Shown here: positions 33,133-41,726 of the stretch, in pieces
How the letters are laid out: every line of letters begins with the position of its first letter
How positions within the stretch are numbered: the first letter of the stretch is position 1
Assembly (NCBI RefSeq): GCF_011045815.1
Contig: NZ_CP047346.1
Coordinates: forward strand, 57,295 to 121,294
From: Proteus vulgaris
GTDB lineage: Bacteria; Pseudomonadota; Gammaproteobacteria; Enterobacterales; Enterobacteriaceae
Reading direction: 5' to 3'
DNA length: 64,000 nucleotides
Position numbers and translations under genes: made by a program
The notes under the pieces: generated by a model
The model's database searches: none
Told to the model about the DNA's origin: nothing
Seen by the model: the letters and a program-made list of their open reading frames with translations, nothing else

Positions 33133-33909
33133 TCAGCCAATCGACTGGCGAGCGGCATCGCATTCTTCGCATCCCGCCTCTGGCGGATGCAGGAAGATCA
33201 ACGGATCTCGGCCCAGTTGACCCAGGGCTGTCGCCACAATGTCGCGGGAGCGAATCAACCGAGCAAAGGCATGACCGACTGGACCTTCCTTCTGAAGGCT
33301 CTTCTCCTTGAGCCACCTGTCCGCCAAGGCAAAGCGCTCACAGCAGTGGTCATTCTCGAGATAATCGACGCGTACCAACTTGCCATCCTGAAGAATGGTG
33401 CAGTGTCTCGGCACCCCATAGGGAACCTTTGCCATCAACTCGGCAAGATGCAGCGTCGTGTTGGCATCGTGTCCCACGCCGAGGAGAAGTACCTGCCCAT
33501 CGAGTTCATGGACACGGGCGACCGGGCTTGCAGGCGAGTGAGGTGGCAGGGGCAATGGATCAGAGATGATCTGCTCTGCCTGTGGCCCCGCTGCCGCAAA
33601 GGCAAATGGATGGGCGCTGCGCTTTACATTTGGCAGGCGCCAGAATGTGTCAGAGACAACTCCAAGGTCCGGTGTAACGGGCGACGTGGCAGGATCGAAC
33701 GGCTCGTCGTCCAGACCTGACCACGAGGGCATGACGAGCGTCCCTCCCGGACCCAGCGCAGCACGCAGGGCCTCGATCAGTCCAAGTGGCCCATCTTCGA
33801 GGGGCCGGACGCTACGGAAGGAGCTGTGGACCAGCAGCACACCGCCGGGGGTAACCCCAAGGTTGAGAAGCTGACCGATGAGCTCGGCTTTTCGCCATTC
33901 GTATTGCAC
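33133..33909 (-). CDS. aac(3)-IVa: AAC(3)-IVa aminoglycoside 3-N-acetyltransferase
   Basis: This enzyme acetylates apramycin, gentamicin and tobramycin. GTG 33909 gives the published 258-residue form beginning MQYEWRKAELIGQLL; an ATG at 33936 would add nine residues. Typical segments are GVLLVHSSFRSVRPLEDGPLGLI, LVMPSWSGLDDEPFD and VLLLGVGHDANTTLHLAE. It is the first gene of the operon with hph. An IS26 lies 50 bp upstream and may supply a promoter. Confidence 0.96.
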   Translation of the reverse strand: MQYEWRKAELIGQLLNLGVTPGGVLLVHSSFRSVRPLEDGPLGLIEALRAALGPGGTLVMPSWSGLDDEPFDPATSPVTPDLGVVSDTFWRLPNVKRSAHPFAFAAAGPQAEQIISDPLPLPPHSPASPVARVHELDGQVLLLGVGHDANTTLHLAELMAKVPYGVPRHCTILQDGKLVRVDYLENDHCCERFALADRWLKEKSLQKEGPVGHAFARLIRSRDIVATALGQLGRDPLIFLHPPEAGCEECDAARQSIG

Positions 33910-33938
33910 GACATTGCACTCCACCGCTGATGACATCA

Positions 33939-33959
33939 GTCGATCATAGCACGATCAAC
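33939..33959 (+). repeat. 21-bp remnant identical to the IS6-family element at 30622-31512
   Basis: The 21 bases directly left of IS26 copy 2 equal an internal stretch of the IS6-family element (30869-30889), within its HTH coding region. Sequence further left does not match, so this is a short scar of a second copy or a recombination trace. Confidence 0.7.
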
Positions 33960-34779
33960 GGCACTGTTGCAAATAGTCGGTGGTGATAAACTTATCATCC
34001 CCTTTTGCTGATGGAGCTGCACATGAACCCATTCAAAGGCCGGCATTTTCAGCGTGACATCATTCTGTGGGCCGTACGCTGGTACTGCAAATACGGCATC
34101 AGTTACCGTGAGCTGCAGGAGATGCTGGCTGAACGCGGAGTGAATGTCGATCACTCCACGATTTACCGCTGGGTTCAGCGTTATGCGCCTGAAATGGAAA
34201 AACGGCTGCGCTGGTACTGGCGTAACCCTTCCGATCTTTGCCCGTGGCACATGGATGAAACCTACGTGAAGGTCAATGGCCGCTGGGCGTATCTGTACCG
34301 GGCCGTCGACAGCCGGGGCCGCACTGTCGATTTTTATCTCTCCTCCCGTCGTAACAGCAAAGCTGCATACCGGTTTCTGGGTAAAATCCTCAACAACGTG
34401 AAGAAGTGGCAGATCCCACGATTCATCAACACGGATAAAGCGCCCGCCTATGGTCGCGCGCTTGCTCTGCTCAAACGCGAAGGCCGGTGCCCGTCTGACG
34501 TTGAACACCGACAGATTAAGTACCGGAACAACGTGATTGAATGCGATCATGGCAAACTGAAACGGATAATCAACGCCACGCTGGGATTTAAATCCATGAA
34601 GACGGCTTACGCCACCATCAAAGGTATTGAGGTGATGCGTGCACTACGCAAAGGCCAGGCCTCAGCATTTTATTATGGTGATCCCCTGGGCGAAATGCGC
34701 CTGGTAAGCAGAGTTTTTGAAATGTAAGGCCTTTGAATAAGACAAAAGGCTGCCTCATCGCTAACTTTGCAACAGTGCC
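33960..34779 (+). mobile_element. IS26: IS26 copy 2 (G184N variant)
   Basis: This 820-bp copy joins the aac(3)-IVa upstream region to a 5'-truncated bleO. Flanking 8-mers CGATCAAC and TTAAAAAG differ. It carries the Asn184 codon change and a silent CCGCGA to CCACGA change shared with copies 4 and 5. Confidence 0.98.
34023..34727 (+). CDS. tnpA: IS26 transposase, Asn184 form
   Basis: Identical in length and triad to copy 1 but with Asn at residue 184 (KRIINATLGF). From memory, this substitution defines IS26v1, reported to have increased cointegration activity. It lies eleven residues after the catalytic Glu173. Confidence 0.96.
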   Translation: MNPFKGRHFQRDIILWAVRWYCKYGISYRELQEMLAERGVNVDHSTIYRWVQRYAPEMEKRLRWYWRNPSDLCPWHMDETYVKVNGRWAYLYRAVDSRGRTVDFYLSSRRNSKAAYRFLGKILNNVKKWQIPRFINTDKAPAYGRALALLKREGRCPSDVEHRQIKYRNNVIECDHGKLKRIINATLGFKSMKTAYATIKGIEVMRALRKGQASAFYYGDPLGEMRLVSRVFEM

Positions 34780-35141
34780 TTAAAAAGAGTATAGGTTTTT
34801 ATTGCGATAAACTAGGTTTCACTTTGGTTCACCATGAAGATGGATTCGCAGTTCTAATGTGTAATGAGGTTCGGATTCATCTATGGGAGGCAAGTGATGA
34901 AGGCTGGCGCTCTCGTAGTAATGATTCACCGGTTTGTACAGGTGCGGAGTCGTTTATTGCTGGTACTGCTAGTTGCCGCATTGAAGTAGAGGGAATTGAT
35001 GAATTATATCAACATATTAAGCCTTTGGGCATTTTGCACCCCAATACATCATTAAAAGATCAGTGGTGGGATGAACGAGACTTTGCAGTAATTGATCCCG
35101 ACAACAATTTGATTAGCTTTTTTCAACAAATAAAAAGCTAA
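34780..35141 (+). pseudogene. bleO: BleO bleomycin-binding protein, 5'-truncated
   Basis: The frame retains about 119 of 132 residues from KKSIGFYCDKLGFTLVHHEDGFAVLMCNEV to DPDNNLISFFQQIKS, a glyoxalase/bleomycin-resistance fold that sequesters bleomycin. The first codons, including the start, are replaced by IS26 copy 2. The sequence matches the staphylococcal pUB110 type and not the Tn5 ble. Expression would need a start inside the IS26 end. The 43202-43591 copy is longer by several codons. Confidence 0.85.
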
Positions 35142-35160
35142 AATCTATTATTAATCTGTT

Positions 35161-35222
35161 CAGCAATCGGGCGCGATTGCTGAATAAAAGATACGAGAGA
35201 CCTCTCTTGTATCTTTTTTATT
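35161..35222 (+). terminator. Tandem terminators after bleO (first copy)
   Basis: CAGCAATCG/CGATTGCTG (35160-35183) forms one stem. A second, AAAGATAC...GTATCTTTT (about 35187-35217), ends in a T-rich run. The same pair occurs 8450 bp later. Confidence 0.75.
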
Positions 35223-35230
35223 TTGAGTGG

Positions 35231-35320
35231 TTTTGTCCGTTACACTAGAAAACCGAAAGACAATAAAAATTTTATTCTTGCTGAGTCTGGCTTTCGGTAA
35301 GCTAGACAAAACGGACAAAA
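35231..35320. repeat. 90-nt imperfect hairpin of Gram-positive type (first copy)
   Basis: TTTTGTCCGT (35231-35240) pairs with ACGGACAAAA (35311-35320), CTAG with CTAG, and ACCGAAAG (35252-35259) with CTTTCGGT (35291-35298). Such long hairpins occur in rolling-circle plasmids as single-strand origins or as IS ends. Its role here is unknown. It is duplicated at 43681-43770. Confidence 0.65.
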
Positions 35321-35391
35321 TAAAAATCTAAATATGCTTGAACAACTTGTAACTTAAATTCATAACTGTATTTTGCCATAAAAAATGACCT

Positions 35392-35424
35392 CCCATAAGT
35401 TAGATTTTTGGTCTAACTTATGGG
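35392..35424. repeat. Palindrome CCCATAAGTTAGA/TCTAACTTATGGG (first copy)
   Basis: Two 13-bp arms are separated by 7 bases. It lies 37 bp beyond the 3' end of the PPOX gene and may terminate it, or may be two abutting IS ends. The copy at 43842-43874 is identical. Confidence 0.6.
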
Positions 35425-35460
35425 GGTCAGTTCATTCTACACTTGGGCTGCATGTTTTGA

Positions 35461-35853
35461 TTAATTATCTAATATCTCCGGATCTCCTGTAAAGGAATAT
35501 AAAACTGCCTGCATGTTTTTCAAATAAAATACGGTGAATTTCCCATCATCAGCGCTATACATATCTCTCAAAGGCGGATTTGCTTCAAGCATTGCTTCCC
35601 TTGCTTCCACGGTATCATCAATTACGGCTTCGCCGGTGAGCCGAATCCATTTTCCTTTTGCCATACCTGAGACTTCCACCTTTGAATTTGCCAATAACTG
35701 CTGATAAACTTTTTTCTGATTGGTTGTACCAAGATAGACCTTGCCATTCCTCTCCATGGCTGCATTAAACGGTCTGACCCTTGGCTGGTCTCCTTCAACG
35801 GTTGCAAAATAAAAAGTTTTTGCTTCATTTAAAAAATCAACAACTTGACTCAT
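35461..35853 (-). CDS. Pyridoxamine 5'-phosphate oxidase-family protein (first copy)
   Basis: This 130-residue protein has the split-barrel flavin-binding fold: FYFATVEGDQPRVRPFNAAMERNGKVYLGTTNQKKVYQQLLANSKVEVSGMAKGKWIRLTGEAV. Members bind FMN or related cofactors; some (Nim-type) are linked with nitroimidazole reduction, but I cannot assign a substrate. A strong GGAGG lies 9 bp before the ATG, typical of Firmicutes. Low GC and the pUB110-type bleO neighbour suggest a Gram-positive origin. It differs from the second copy at one residue (Phe14 here, Tyr there). Confidence 0.8.
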   Translation of the reverse strand: MSQVVDFLNEAKTFYFATVEGDQPRVRPFNAAMERNGKVYLGTTNQKKVYQQLLANSKVEVSGMAKGKWIRLTGEAVIDDTVEAREAMLEANPPLRDMYSADDGKFTVFYLKNMQAVLYSFTGDPEILDN

Positions 35854-35985
35854 CCTTTTTTACCTCCATAAATAAATTTTTCTTTACTTTTCTTTGACCT
35901 AAATTCCACGTGCATTTTTTATTAGCTTAAAAGAACACTATTTCACGAAGAATTTAAACTGATACTCCCACATTGTAACATTATT

Positions 35986-36805
35986 GGCACTGTTGCAAAT
36001 AGTCGGTGGTGATAAACTTATCATCCCCTTTTGCTGATGGAGCTGCACATGAACCCATTCAAAGGCCGGCATTTTCAGCGTGACATCATTCTGTGGGCCG
36101 TACGCTGGTACTGCAAATACGGCATCAGTTACCGTGAGCTGCAGGAGATGCTGGCTGAACGCGGAGTGAATGTCGATCACTCCACGATTTACCGCTGGGT
36201 TCAGCGTTATGCGCCTGAAATGGAAAAACGGCTGCGCTGGTACTGGCGTAACCCTTCCGATCTTTGCCCGTGGCACATGGATGAAACCTACGTGAAGGTC
36301 AATGGCCGCTGGGCGTATCTGTACCGGGCCGTCGACAGCCGGGGCCGCACTGTCGATTTTTATCTCTCCTCCCGTCGTAACAGCAAAGCTGCATACCGGT
36401 TTCTGGGTAAAATCCTCAACAACGTGAAGAAGTGGCAGATCCCGCGATTCATCAACACGGATAAAGCGCCCGCCTATGGTCGCGCGCTTGCTCTGCTCAA
36501 ACGCGAAGGCCGGTGCCCGTCTGACGTTGAACACCGACAGATTAAGTACCGGAACAACGTGATTGAATGCGATCATGGCAAACTGAAACGGATAATCGGC
36601 GCCACGCTGGGATTTAAATCCATGAAGACGGCTTACGCCACCATCAAAGGTATTGAGGTGATGCGTGCACTACGCAAAGGCCAGGCCTCAGCATTTTATT
36701 ATGGTGATCCCCTGGGCGAAATGCGCCTGGTAAGCAGAGTTTTTGAAATGTAAGGCCTTTGAATAAGACAAAAGGCTGCCTCATCGCTAACTTTGCAACA
36801 GTGCC
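35986..36805 (+). mobile_element. IS26: IS26 copy 3
   Basis: This copy interrupts the sequence to the left of its end (ACATTATT) that continues intact at 45877. Its right side abuts the Tn903-type aph(3')-Ia segment. Together with copy 4 it forms a Tn4352-like IS26-aphA1-IS26 unit. Confidence 0.98.
36049..36753 (+). CDS. tnpA: IS26 transposase, Gly184 form
   Basis: The protein matches copy 1 (KRIIGATLGF). It is therefore the ordinary form sitting between two Asn184 copies, which shows that the IS26 copies were not all generated by duplication of one parent here. Confidence 0.96.
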   Translation: MNPFKGRHFQRDIILWAVRWYCKYGISYRELQEMLAERGVNVDHSTIYRWVQRYAPEMEKRLRWYWRNPSDLCPWHMDETYVKVNGRWAYLYRAVDSRGRTVDFYLSSRRNSKAAYRFLGKILNNVKKWQIPRFINTDKAPAYGRALALLKREGRCPSDVEHRQIKYRNNVIECDHGKLKRIIGATLGFKSMKTAYATIKGIEVMRALRKGQASAFYYGDPLGEMRLVSRVFEM

Positions 36806-36942
36806 AATTTATGAGTAAAGGATTATGTCCACGATAAGCACCTGGGTCGATTCCTGGGAGGCGGCCATGAGGGTAGGGAAGCGCCGTCCCGTCAAGTCAG
36901 CGTAATGCTCTGCCAGTGTTACAACCAATTAACCAATTCTGA

Positions 36943-37758
36943 TTAGAAAAACTCATCGAGCATCAAATGAAACTGCAATTTATTCATATCAGGATTATCA
37001 ATACCATATTTTTGAAAAAGCCGTTTCTGTAATGAAGGAGAAAACTCACCGAGGCAGTTCCATAGGATGGCAAGATCCTGGTATCGGTCTGCGATTCCGA
37101 CTCGTCCAACATCAATACAACCTATTAATTTCCCCTCGTCAAAAATAAGGTTATCAAGTGAGAAATCACCATGAGTGACGACTGAATCCGGTGAGAATGG
37201 CAAAAGCTTATGCATTTCTTTCCAGACTTGTTCAACAGGCCAGCCATTACGCTCGTCATCAAAATCACTCGCATCAACCAAACCGTTATTCATTCGTGAT
37301 TGCGCCTGAGCGAGACGAAATACGCGATCGCTGTTAAAAGGACAATTACAAACAGGAATCGAATGCAACCGGCGCAGGAACACTGCCAGCGCATCAACAA
37401 TATTTTCACCTGAATCAGGATATTCTTCTAATACCTGGAATGCTGTTTTCCCGGGGATCGCAGTGGTGAGTAACCATGCATCATCAGGAGTACGGATAAA
37501 ATGCTTGATGGTCGGAAGAGGCATAAATTCCGTCAGCCAGTTTAGTCTGACCATCTCATCTGTAACATCATTGGCAACGCTACCTTTGCCATGTTTCAGA
37601 AACAACTCTGGCGCATCGGGCTTCCCATACAATCGATAGATTGTCGCACCTGATTGCCCGACATTATCGCGAGCCCATTTATACCCATATAAATCAGCAT
37701 CCATGTTGGAATTTAATCGCGGCCTCGAGCAAGACGTTTCCCGTTGAATATGGCTCAT
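36943..37758 (-). CDS. aph(3')-Ia: APH(3')-Ia aminoglycoside phosphotransferase
   Basis: This 271-residue kinase phosphorylates kanamycin and neomycin. It begins MSHIQRETSCSRPRLNSNMD and shows VVTHGDFSLDNLIFDEG (catalytic Asp and metal-binding Asn) and CIDVGRVGIADRYQDLA. The flanking 36806-36942 stretch is Tn903-like noncoding DNA. It lies between directly repeated IS26 copies 3 and 4 and can be lost or amplified by recombination between them. Confidence 0.98.
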   Translation of the reverse strand: MSHIQRETSCSRPRLNSNMDADLYGYKWARDNVGQSGATIYRLYGKPDAPELFLKHGKGSVANDVTDEMVRLNWLTEFMPLPTIKHFIRTPDDAWLLTTAIPGKTAFQVLEEYPDSGENIVDALAVFLRRLHSIPVCNCPFNSDRVFRLAQAQSRMNNGLVDASDFDDERNGWPVEQVWKEMHKLLPFSPDSVVTHGDFSLDNLIFDEGKLIGCIDVGRVGIADRYQDLAILWNCLGEFSPSLQKRLFQKYGIDNPDMNKLQFHLMLDEFF

Positions 37759-37845
37759 AACACCCCTTGTATTACTGTTTATGTAAGCAGACAGTTTTAT
37801 TGTTCATGATGATATATTTTTATCTTGTGCAATGTAACATCAGAG

Positions 37846-38665
37846 GGCACTGTTGCAAATAGTCGGTGGTGATAAACTTATCATCCCCTTTTGCTGATGG
37901 AGCTGCACATGAACCCATTCAAAGGCCGGCATTTTCAGCGTGACATCATTCTGTGGGCCGTACGCTGGTACTGCAAATACGGCATCAGTTACCGTGAGCT
38001 GCAGGAGATGCTGGCTGAACGCGGAGTGAATGTCGATCACTCCACGATTTACCGCTGGGTTCAGCGTTATGCGCCTGAAATGGAAAAACGGCTGCGCTGG
38101 TACTGGCGTAACCCTTCCGATCTTTGCCCGTGGCACATGGATGAAACCTACGTGAAGGTCAATGGCCGCTGGGCGTATCTGTACCGGGCCGTCGACAGCC
38201 GGGGCCGCACTGTCGATTTTTATCTCTCCTCCCGTCGTAACAGCAAAGCTGCATACCGGTTTCTGGGTAAAATCCTCAACAACGTGAAGAAGTGGCAGAT
38301 CCCACGATTCATCAACACGGATAAAGCGCCCGCCTATGGTCGCGCGCTTGCTCTGCTCAAACGCGAAGGCCGGTGCCCGTCTGACGTTGAACACCGACAG
38401 ATTAAGTACCGGAACAACGTGATTGAATGCGATCATGGCAAACTGAAACGGATAATCAACGCCACGCTGGGATTTAAATCCATGAAGACGGCTTACGCCA
38501 CCATCAAAGGTATTGAGGTGATGCGTGCACTACGCAAAGGCCAGGCCTCAGCATTTTATTATGGTGATCCCCTGGGCGAAATGCGCCTGGTAAGCAGAGT
38601 TTTTGAAATGTAAGGCCTTTGAATAAGACAAAAGGCTGCCTCATCGCTAACTTTGCAACAGTGCC
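37846..38665 (+). mobile_element. IS26: IS26 copy 4 (G184N variant)
   Basis: It joins the aph(3')-Ia leader (flank CATCAGAG) to the truncated Gram-positive rep gene (flank CTTTAGAT). It bounds the cfr segment on its left, with copy 5 on the right; both are the Asn184 form. Confidence 0.98.
37909..38613 (+). CDS. tnpA: IS26 transposase, Asn184 form
   Basis: Same residue change as copy 2 (KRIINATLGF) with the same silent marker. It appears identical to the copy 5 protein, consistent with the cfr unit being assembled by one IS26v1 lineage. Confidence 0.96.
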   Translation: MNPFKGRHFQRDIILWAVRWYCKYGISYRELQEMLAERGVNVDHSTIYRWVQRYAPEMEKRLRWYWRNPSDLCPWHMDETYVKVNGRWAYLYRAVDSRGRTVDFYLSSRRNSKAAYRFLGKILNNVKKWQIPRFINTDKAPAYGRALALLKREGRCPSDVEHRQIKYRNNVIECDHGKLKRIINATLGFKSMKTAYATIKGIEVMRALRKGQASAFYYGDPLGEMRLVSRVFEM

Positions 38666-39330
38666 CTTTAGATTATATTAATTCTTATGCAGATGAAGAA
38701 AAAAATAGAGTAGATATAAATAAGCGATTTAGACCAACTCAATATAGTTTAGAAGAAGCAGAAGAGAAGTTTCCTGAGTGGTATGAGAGAGTAATTGTTC
38801 AAGGAGATAAGAGAGCTAAAAGATGGGATATAAAGAGAGATCTTTATGATTGGTGGTTAAGACAGTCTTATAAAGTTAAAGGTGGACATCGTTATTTTTA
38901 TTTGATGTGTATGGCAATTTATGCTGTAAAGTGTAATATTCCAAAAAATGAAGTTCGAGAAGATATGTATAAAATTTTTGATGAATTAAAGGAAATAGAA
39001 CATTCTAATCCTTTAGAAGAAGATGATATTAAATCAGCTTTAGAAACCTATGACAGACAATATTATAATTTTACCATTGATGACATTGTAAAATTAACAG
39101 ATATCCCTATTGAAAAAAACAAAAGAAATTATAGAAAACAAGATCAACATTTAAAACTTGCAAGAGGACAATTAGAATTACTTAAAGAGATGGGAGAAGT
39201 AGAAGTAGGTAGACCTTCAAAAGAGAGTCTTGTTAGGGAATATTTAGAAGATAATCCTGAGCATTCTCCAACAGAAATAGCTAGAAATTTAGGAATCAGT
39301 CGTACAACAGTATATAAGTATCTAAATTAA
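38666..39330 (+). pseudogene. Gram-positive plasmid replication protein, C-terminal part
   Basis: About 221 residues remain after IS26 removed the front. The sequence is very AT-rich and lysine-rich. It contains WDIKRDLYDWWLRQSYKVKGGHRYFYLMCMAIYAVKCNI, resembling a primase-C-terminal-type region of plasmid Rep proteins, and ends with a helix-turn-helix (HSPTEIARNLGISRTTVYKYL). GTACA-type repeats follow directly. These suggest a theta-replicating Firmicutes plasmid, but the assignment is tentative. It is presumably inactive. Confidence 0.55.
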
Positions 39331-39384
39331 AGTGTACAGCACCGTACTAAAGTGTACAACGAAACGTACAGCAATCTGTACAGC
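39331..39384. repeat. GTACAGC-type direct repeats after the rep fragment
   Basis: Five copies of a motif near GTGTACAGC/GTACAAC occur within 54 bp (39332, 39343, 39352, 39364, 39376), with more inside the next ORF (39621-39660). They resemble iterons or operator sites of the Gram-positive plasmid. Confidence 0.6.
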
Positions 39385-39418
39385 GTTATGATACAATGAT
39401 TTATAAGTGAGGTGGCAT

Positions 39419-39921
39419 ATGAAGGAGAAAATTTATACAATAAAAAACTTATGTGATGAATTAAATCAACCAAGACAAAAAGTAAGAAGAAGACTTGAAA
39501 AGCTTGAAATTAAAGCTATTAATGAAGATACAAGAACTTATGAAAATGAACCTCTGGAGTATAATCACCAAGCTTTTTTGAAATTAGCAGAAGAATTTGA
39601 TGTACGAATTGACAATAAAGAGTGTACAGCAAGTGTACAACGAATGAACAGCACCGTACAGCAGAAGAAACAAGCAAAGATAAACTGATAAAGGTACTAG
39701 AAGAGCAGTTAGAAGAAGCGAATAAATCAAGAGCAAATTTAGAAAAACTTTTAGATCAACAACAACAATTAACTTTGATTTCTAATAGAAAAATAGAAGC
39801 ATTAAAACTAGAATTTGAAAAAAAGGAAATGGAAAAAAAAGTTGGTAATGGGATAAATAAAAAAGAAAAAACCAAATTCAAAAATTATATGGAGATCTGT
39901 ATAATAAAGAATAATTATTAA
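39419..39921 (+). pseudogene. Small HTH/coiled-coil plasmid protein, apparently frameshifted
   Basis: The first frame (39419-39688, ATG preceded by AGGTGG) encodes KIYTIKNLCDELNQPRQKVRRRLEKLEIKAI, a winged-HTH-like start. The second frame (to 39921) encodes a coiled coil (KVLEEQLEEANKSRANLEKLLDQQQQLTLISNRKIEAL). Such halves normally belong to one replication- or copy-associated protein of Gram-positive plasmids (DUF536-like). A one-base shift within the repeat-rich stretch 39620-39680 seems to have split it. It lies 31 bp before cfr in the same direction. Confidence 0.5.
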
Positions 39922-39952
39922 TCTGTAGACAAATTGTGAAAGGATGAAAGAA

Positions 39953-41002
39953 ATGAATTTTAATAATAAAACAAAGTATGGTAAAATACAGGAATTTTTA
40001 AGAAGTAATAATGAGCCTGATTATAGAATAAAACAAATAACCAATGCGATTTTTAAACAAAGAATTAGTCGATTTGAGGATATGAAGGTTCTTCCAAAAT
40101 TACTTAGGGAGGATTTAATAAATAATTTTGGAGAAACAGTTTTGAATATCAAGCTCTTAGCAGAGCAAAATTCAGAGCAAGTTACGAAAGTGCTTTTTGA
40201 AGTATCAAAGAATGAGAGAGTAGAAACGGTAAACATGAAGTATAAAGCAGGTTGGGAGTCATTTTGTATATCATCACAATGCGGATGTAATTTTGGGTGT
40301 AAATTTTGTGCTACAGGCGACATTGGATTGAAAAAAAACCTAACTGTAGATGAGATAACAGATCAAGTTTTATACTTCCATTTATTAGGTCATCAAATTG
40401 ATAGCATTTCTTTTATGGGAATGGGTGAAGCTCTAGCCAACCGTAAAGTATTTGATGCTCTTGATTCGTTTACGGATCCTAATTTATTTGCATTAAGTCC
40501 TCGTAGACTTTCTATATCAACGATTGGTATTATACCTAGTATCAAAAAAATAACCCAGGAATATCCTCAAGTAAATCTTACATTTTCATTACACTCACCT
40601 TATAGTGAGGAACGCAGCAAATTGATGCCAATAAATGATAGATACCCAATAGATGAGGTAATGAATATACTCGATGAACATATAAGATTAACTTCAAGGA
40701 AAGTATATATAGCTTATATCATGTTGCCTGGTGTAAATGATTCTCTTGAGCATGCAAACGAAGTTGTTAGCCTTCTTAAAAGTCGCTATAAATCAGGGAA
40801 GTTATATCATGTAAATTTGATACGATACAATCCTACAATAAGTGTACCTGAGATGTATGGAGAAGCAAACGAAGGGCAGGTAGAAGCCTTTTACAAAGTT
40901 TTGAAGTCTGCTGGTATCCATGTCACAATTAGAAGTCAATTTGGGATTGATATTGACGCTGCTTGTGGTCAATTATATGGTAATTATCAAAATAGCCAAT
41001 AG
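39953..41002 (+). CDS. cfr: Cfr 23S rRNA (adenine2503-C8) methyltransferase
   Basis: This 349-residue radical-SAM enzyme methylates A2503, giving resistance to phenicols, lincosamides, oxazolidinones, pleuromutilins and streptogramin A. The [4Fe-4S] cysteines are Cys112, Cys116 and Cys119 (CGCNFGCKFCATG), and the methyl-transfer cysteines are Cys105 and Cys338. ATG 39953 gives the canonical MNFNNKTKYGK start with AAGG 9-10 bp upstream; another ATG lies at 39944. Its AT-rich codon use contrasts sharply with the neighbouring integrons and shows a Gram-positive source. The unit lies between IS26 copies 4 and 5. Confidence 0.98.
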   Translation: MNFNNKTKYGKIQEFLRSNNEPDYRIKQITNAIFKQRISRFEDMKVLPKLLREDLINNFGETVLNIKLLAEQNSEQVTKVLFEVSKNERVETVNMKYKAGWESFCISSQCGCNFGCKFCATGDIGLKKNLTVDEITDQVLYFHLLGHQIDSISFMGMGEALANRKVFDALDSFTDPNLFALSPRRLSISTIGIIPSIKKITQEYPQVNLTFSLHSPYSEERSKLMPINDRYPIDEVMNILDEHIRLTSRKVYIAYIMLPGVNDSLEHANEVVSLLKSRYKSGKLYHVNLIRYNPTISVPEMYGEANEGQVEAFYKVLKSAGIHVTIRSQFGIDIDAACGQLYGNYQNSQ

Positions 41003-41283
41003 TATTGAACAAGGTATATAGCTGATATAATAAGGTGAATTTTTAAATAATATTAATGCAATTAATATTATTTTGATAACTCAATTATGCTAGTATTTTC
41101 TTCAAATATGAATGGACTACTGGGTGGAAGATAATTAACTAATCTGTATTCTTCTAATTTGAAATGAATAAGTTTCAAAGTACTAAGATATAGGATTAGT
41201 CATCCATTTTTTTTAAATCAGTTTAACTAGATGTTTTGTTTGTCGAATGACAAAAAACTCTTATTTAGTATAAATGAATAGAT

Positions 41284-41316
41284 AATCCTTCCAATAATAA
41301 TTAGGAGGATTTTTTA
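41284..41316 (+). terminator. Terminator-like hairpin downstream of cfr
   Basis: AATCCTTCC and GGAGGATT pair around an AT-rich loop and lead into TTTTTTATT. It could end cfr transcription, although it is 280 bp beyond the stop. Confidence 0.55.
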
Positions 41317-41402
41317 TTCTCCCTAAATACAAATGTAAGTTAATGAAATATATACTTGAAGATGTTTATGGCATTCTAAAAATGTAGTCTTTGGCAGTTA
41401 AT

Positions 41403-41537
41403 TTATGTAGTCTCTCTAGAGAACAACTTGAAAGTATTCGGGAATGCGTTCAGCTTCATAAAACCCTCCTCAATTATATAATCTGAAACCCTCTTGCTAA
41501 GTTCTTCTTCAACTTTTTGAAAACCTTTTAATATCAT
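41403..41537 (-). CDS. Short ORF, unknown (possible remnant)
   Basis: A 44-residue frame starts at ATG 41537 and reads MILKGFQKVEEELSKRVSDY and onward to a TAA at 41403. It looks like helical coding sequence and could be the end of a larger gene lost elsewhere. No strong ribosome binding site is present. I do not recognise a family. Confidence 0.3.
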   Translation of the reverse strand: MILKGFQKVEEELSKRVSDYIIEEGFMKLNAFPNTFKLFSRETT

Positions 41538-41556
41538 TTGATTTCTCACTTTATTA

Positions 41557-41681
41557 GCGTTCGTAAAAGTACACTTTTACGAACGCTTTGAAAAAGGCTA
41601 AAAAGGTCCGAAAAAAGCGTTCGTAAACGTATCAAAACACTTTACGAACGTTCGCGAAATCGCACACACTTTTACGAACGC
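41557..41681. promoter_or_regulatory. res: Candidate res site of the truncated resolvase
   Basis: GCGTTCGTAAAAGT and ACTTTTACGAACGC form a palindrome at 41557-41586. A second pair GCGTTCGTAAACGT...TTTACGAACG spans 41617-41650. A third, divergent pair ends at 41681. Three subsites of about 30, 34 and 28 bp directly upstream of a serine resolvase match the res architecture of Tn3-type systems. Confidence 0.75.
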
Positions 41682-41726
41682 TTTTCAGGTATAATTAAGG
41701 GGAAGAATCGTTCTTAGAGGTGAATT

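Larger units (their letters stand above)
41003..41556. other. AT-rich interval between cfr and the resolvase
   Basis: No full gene is seen. A terminator-like hairpin (AATCCTTCC...GGAGGATT followed by T6, 41284-41316) lies in the middle. A 44-codon minus-strand ORF lies at 41403-41537. The stretch is Gram-positive-like in composition. Confidence 0.6.

Noticed and set aside
35986..38665. IS26-aph(3')-Ia-IS26 as a transposon inserted as one unit
   Set aside because: The outer flanking 8-mers do not match and the two IS26 copies carry different codon-184 alleles, so the structure was assembled by recombination.
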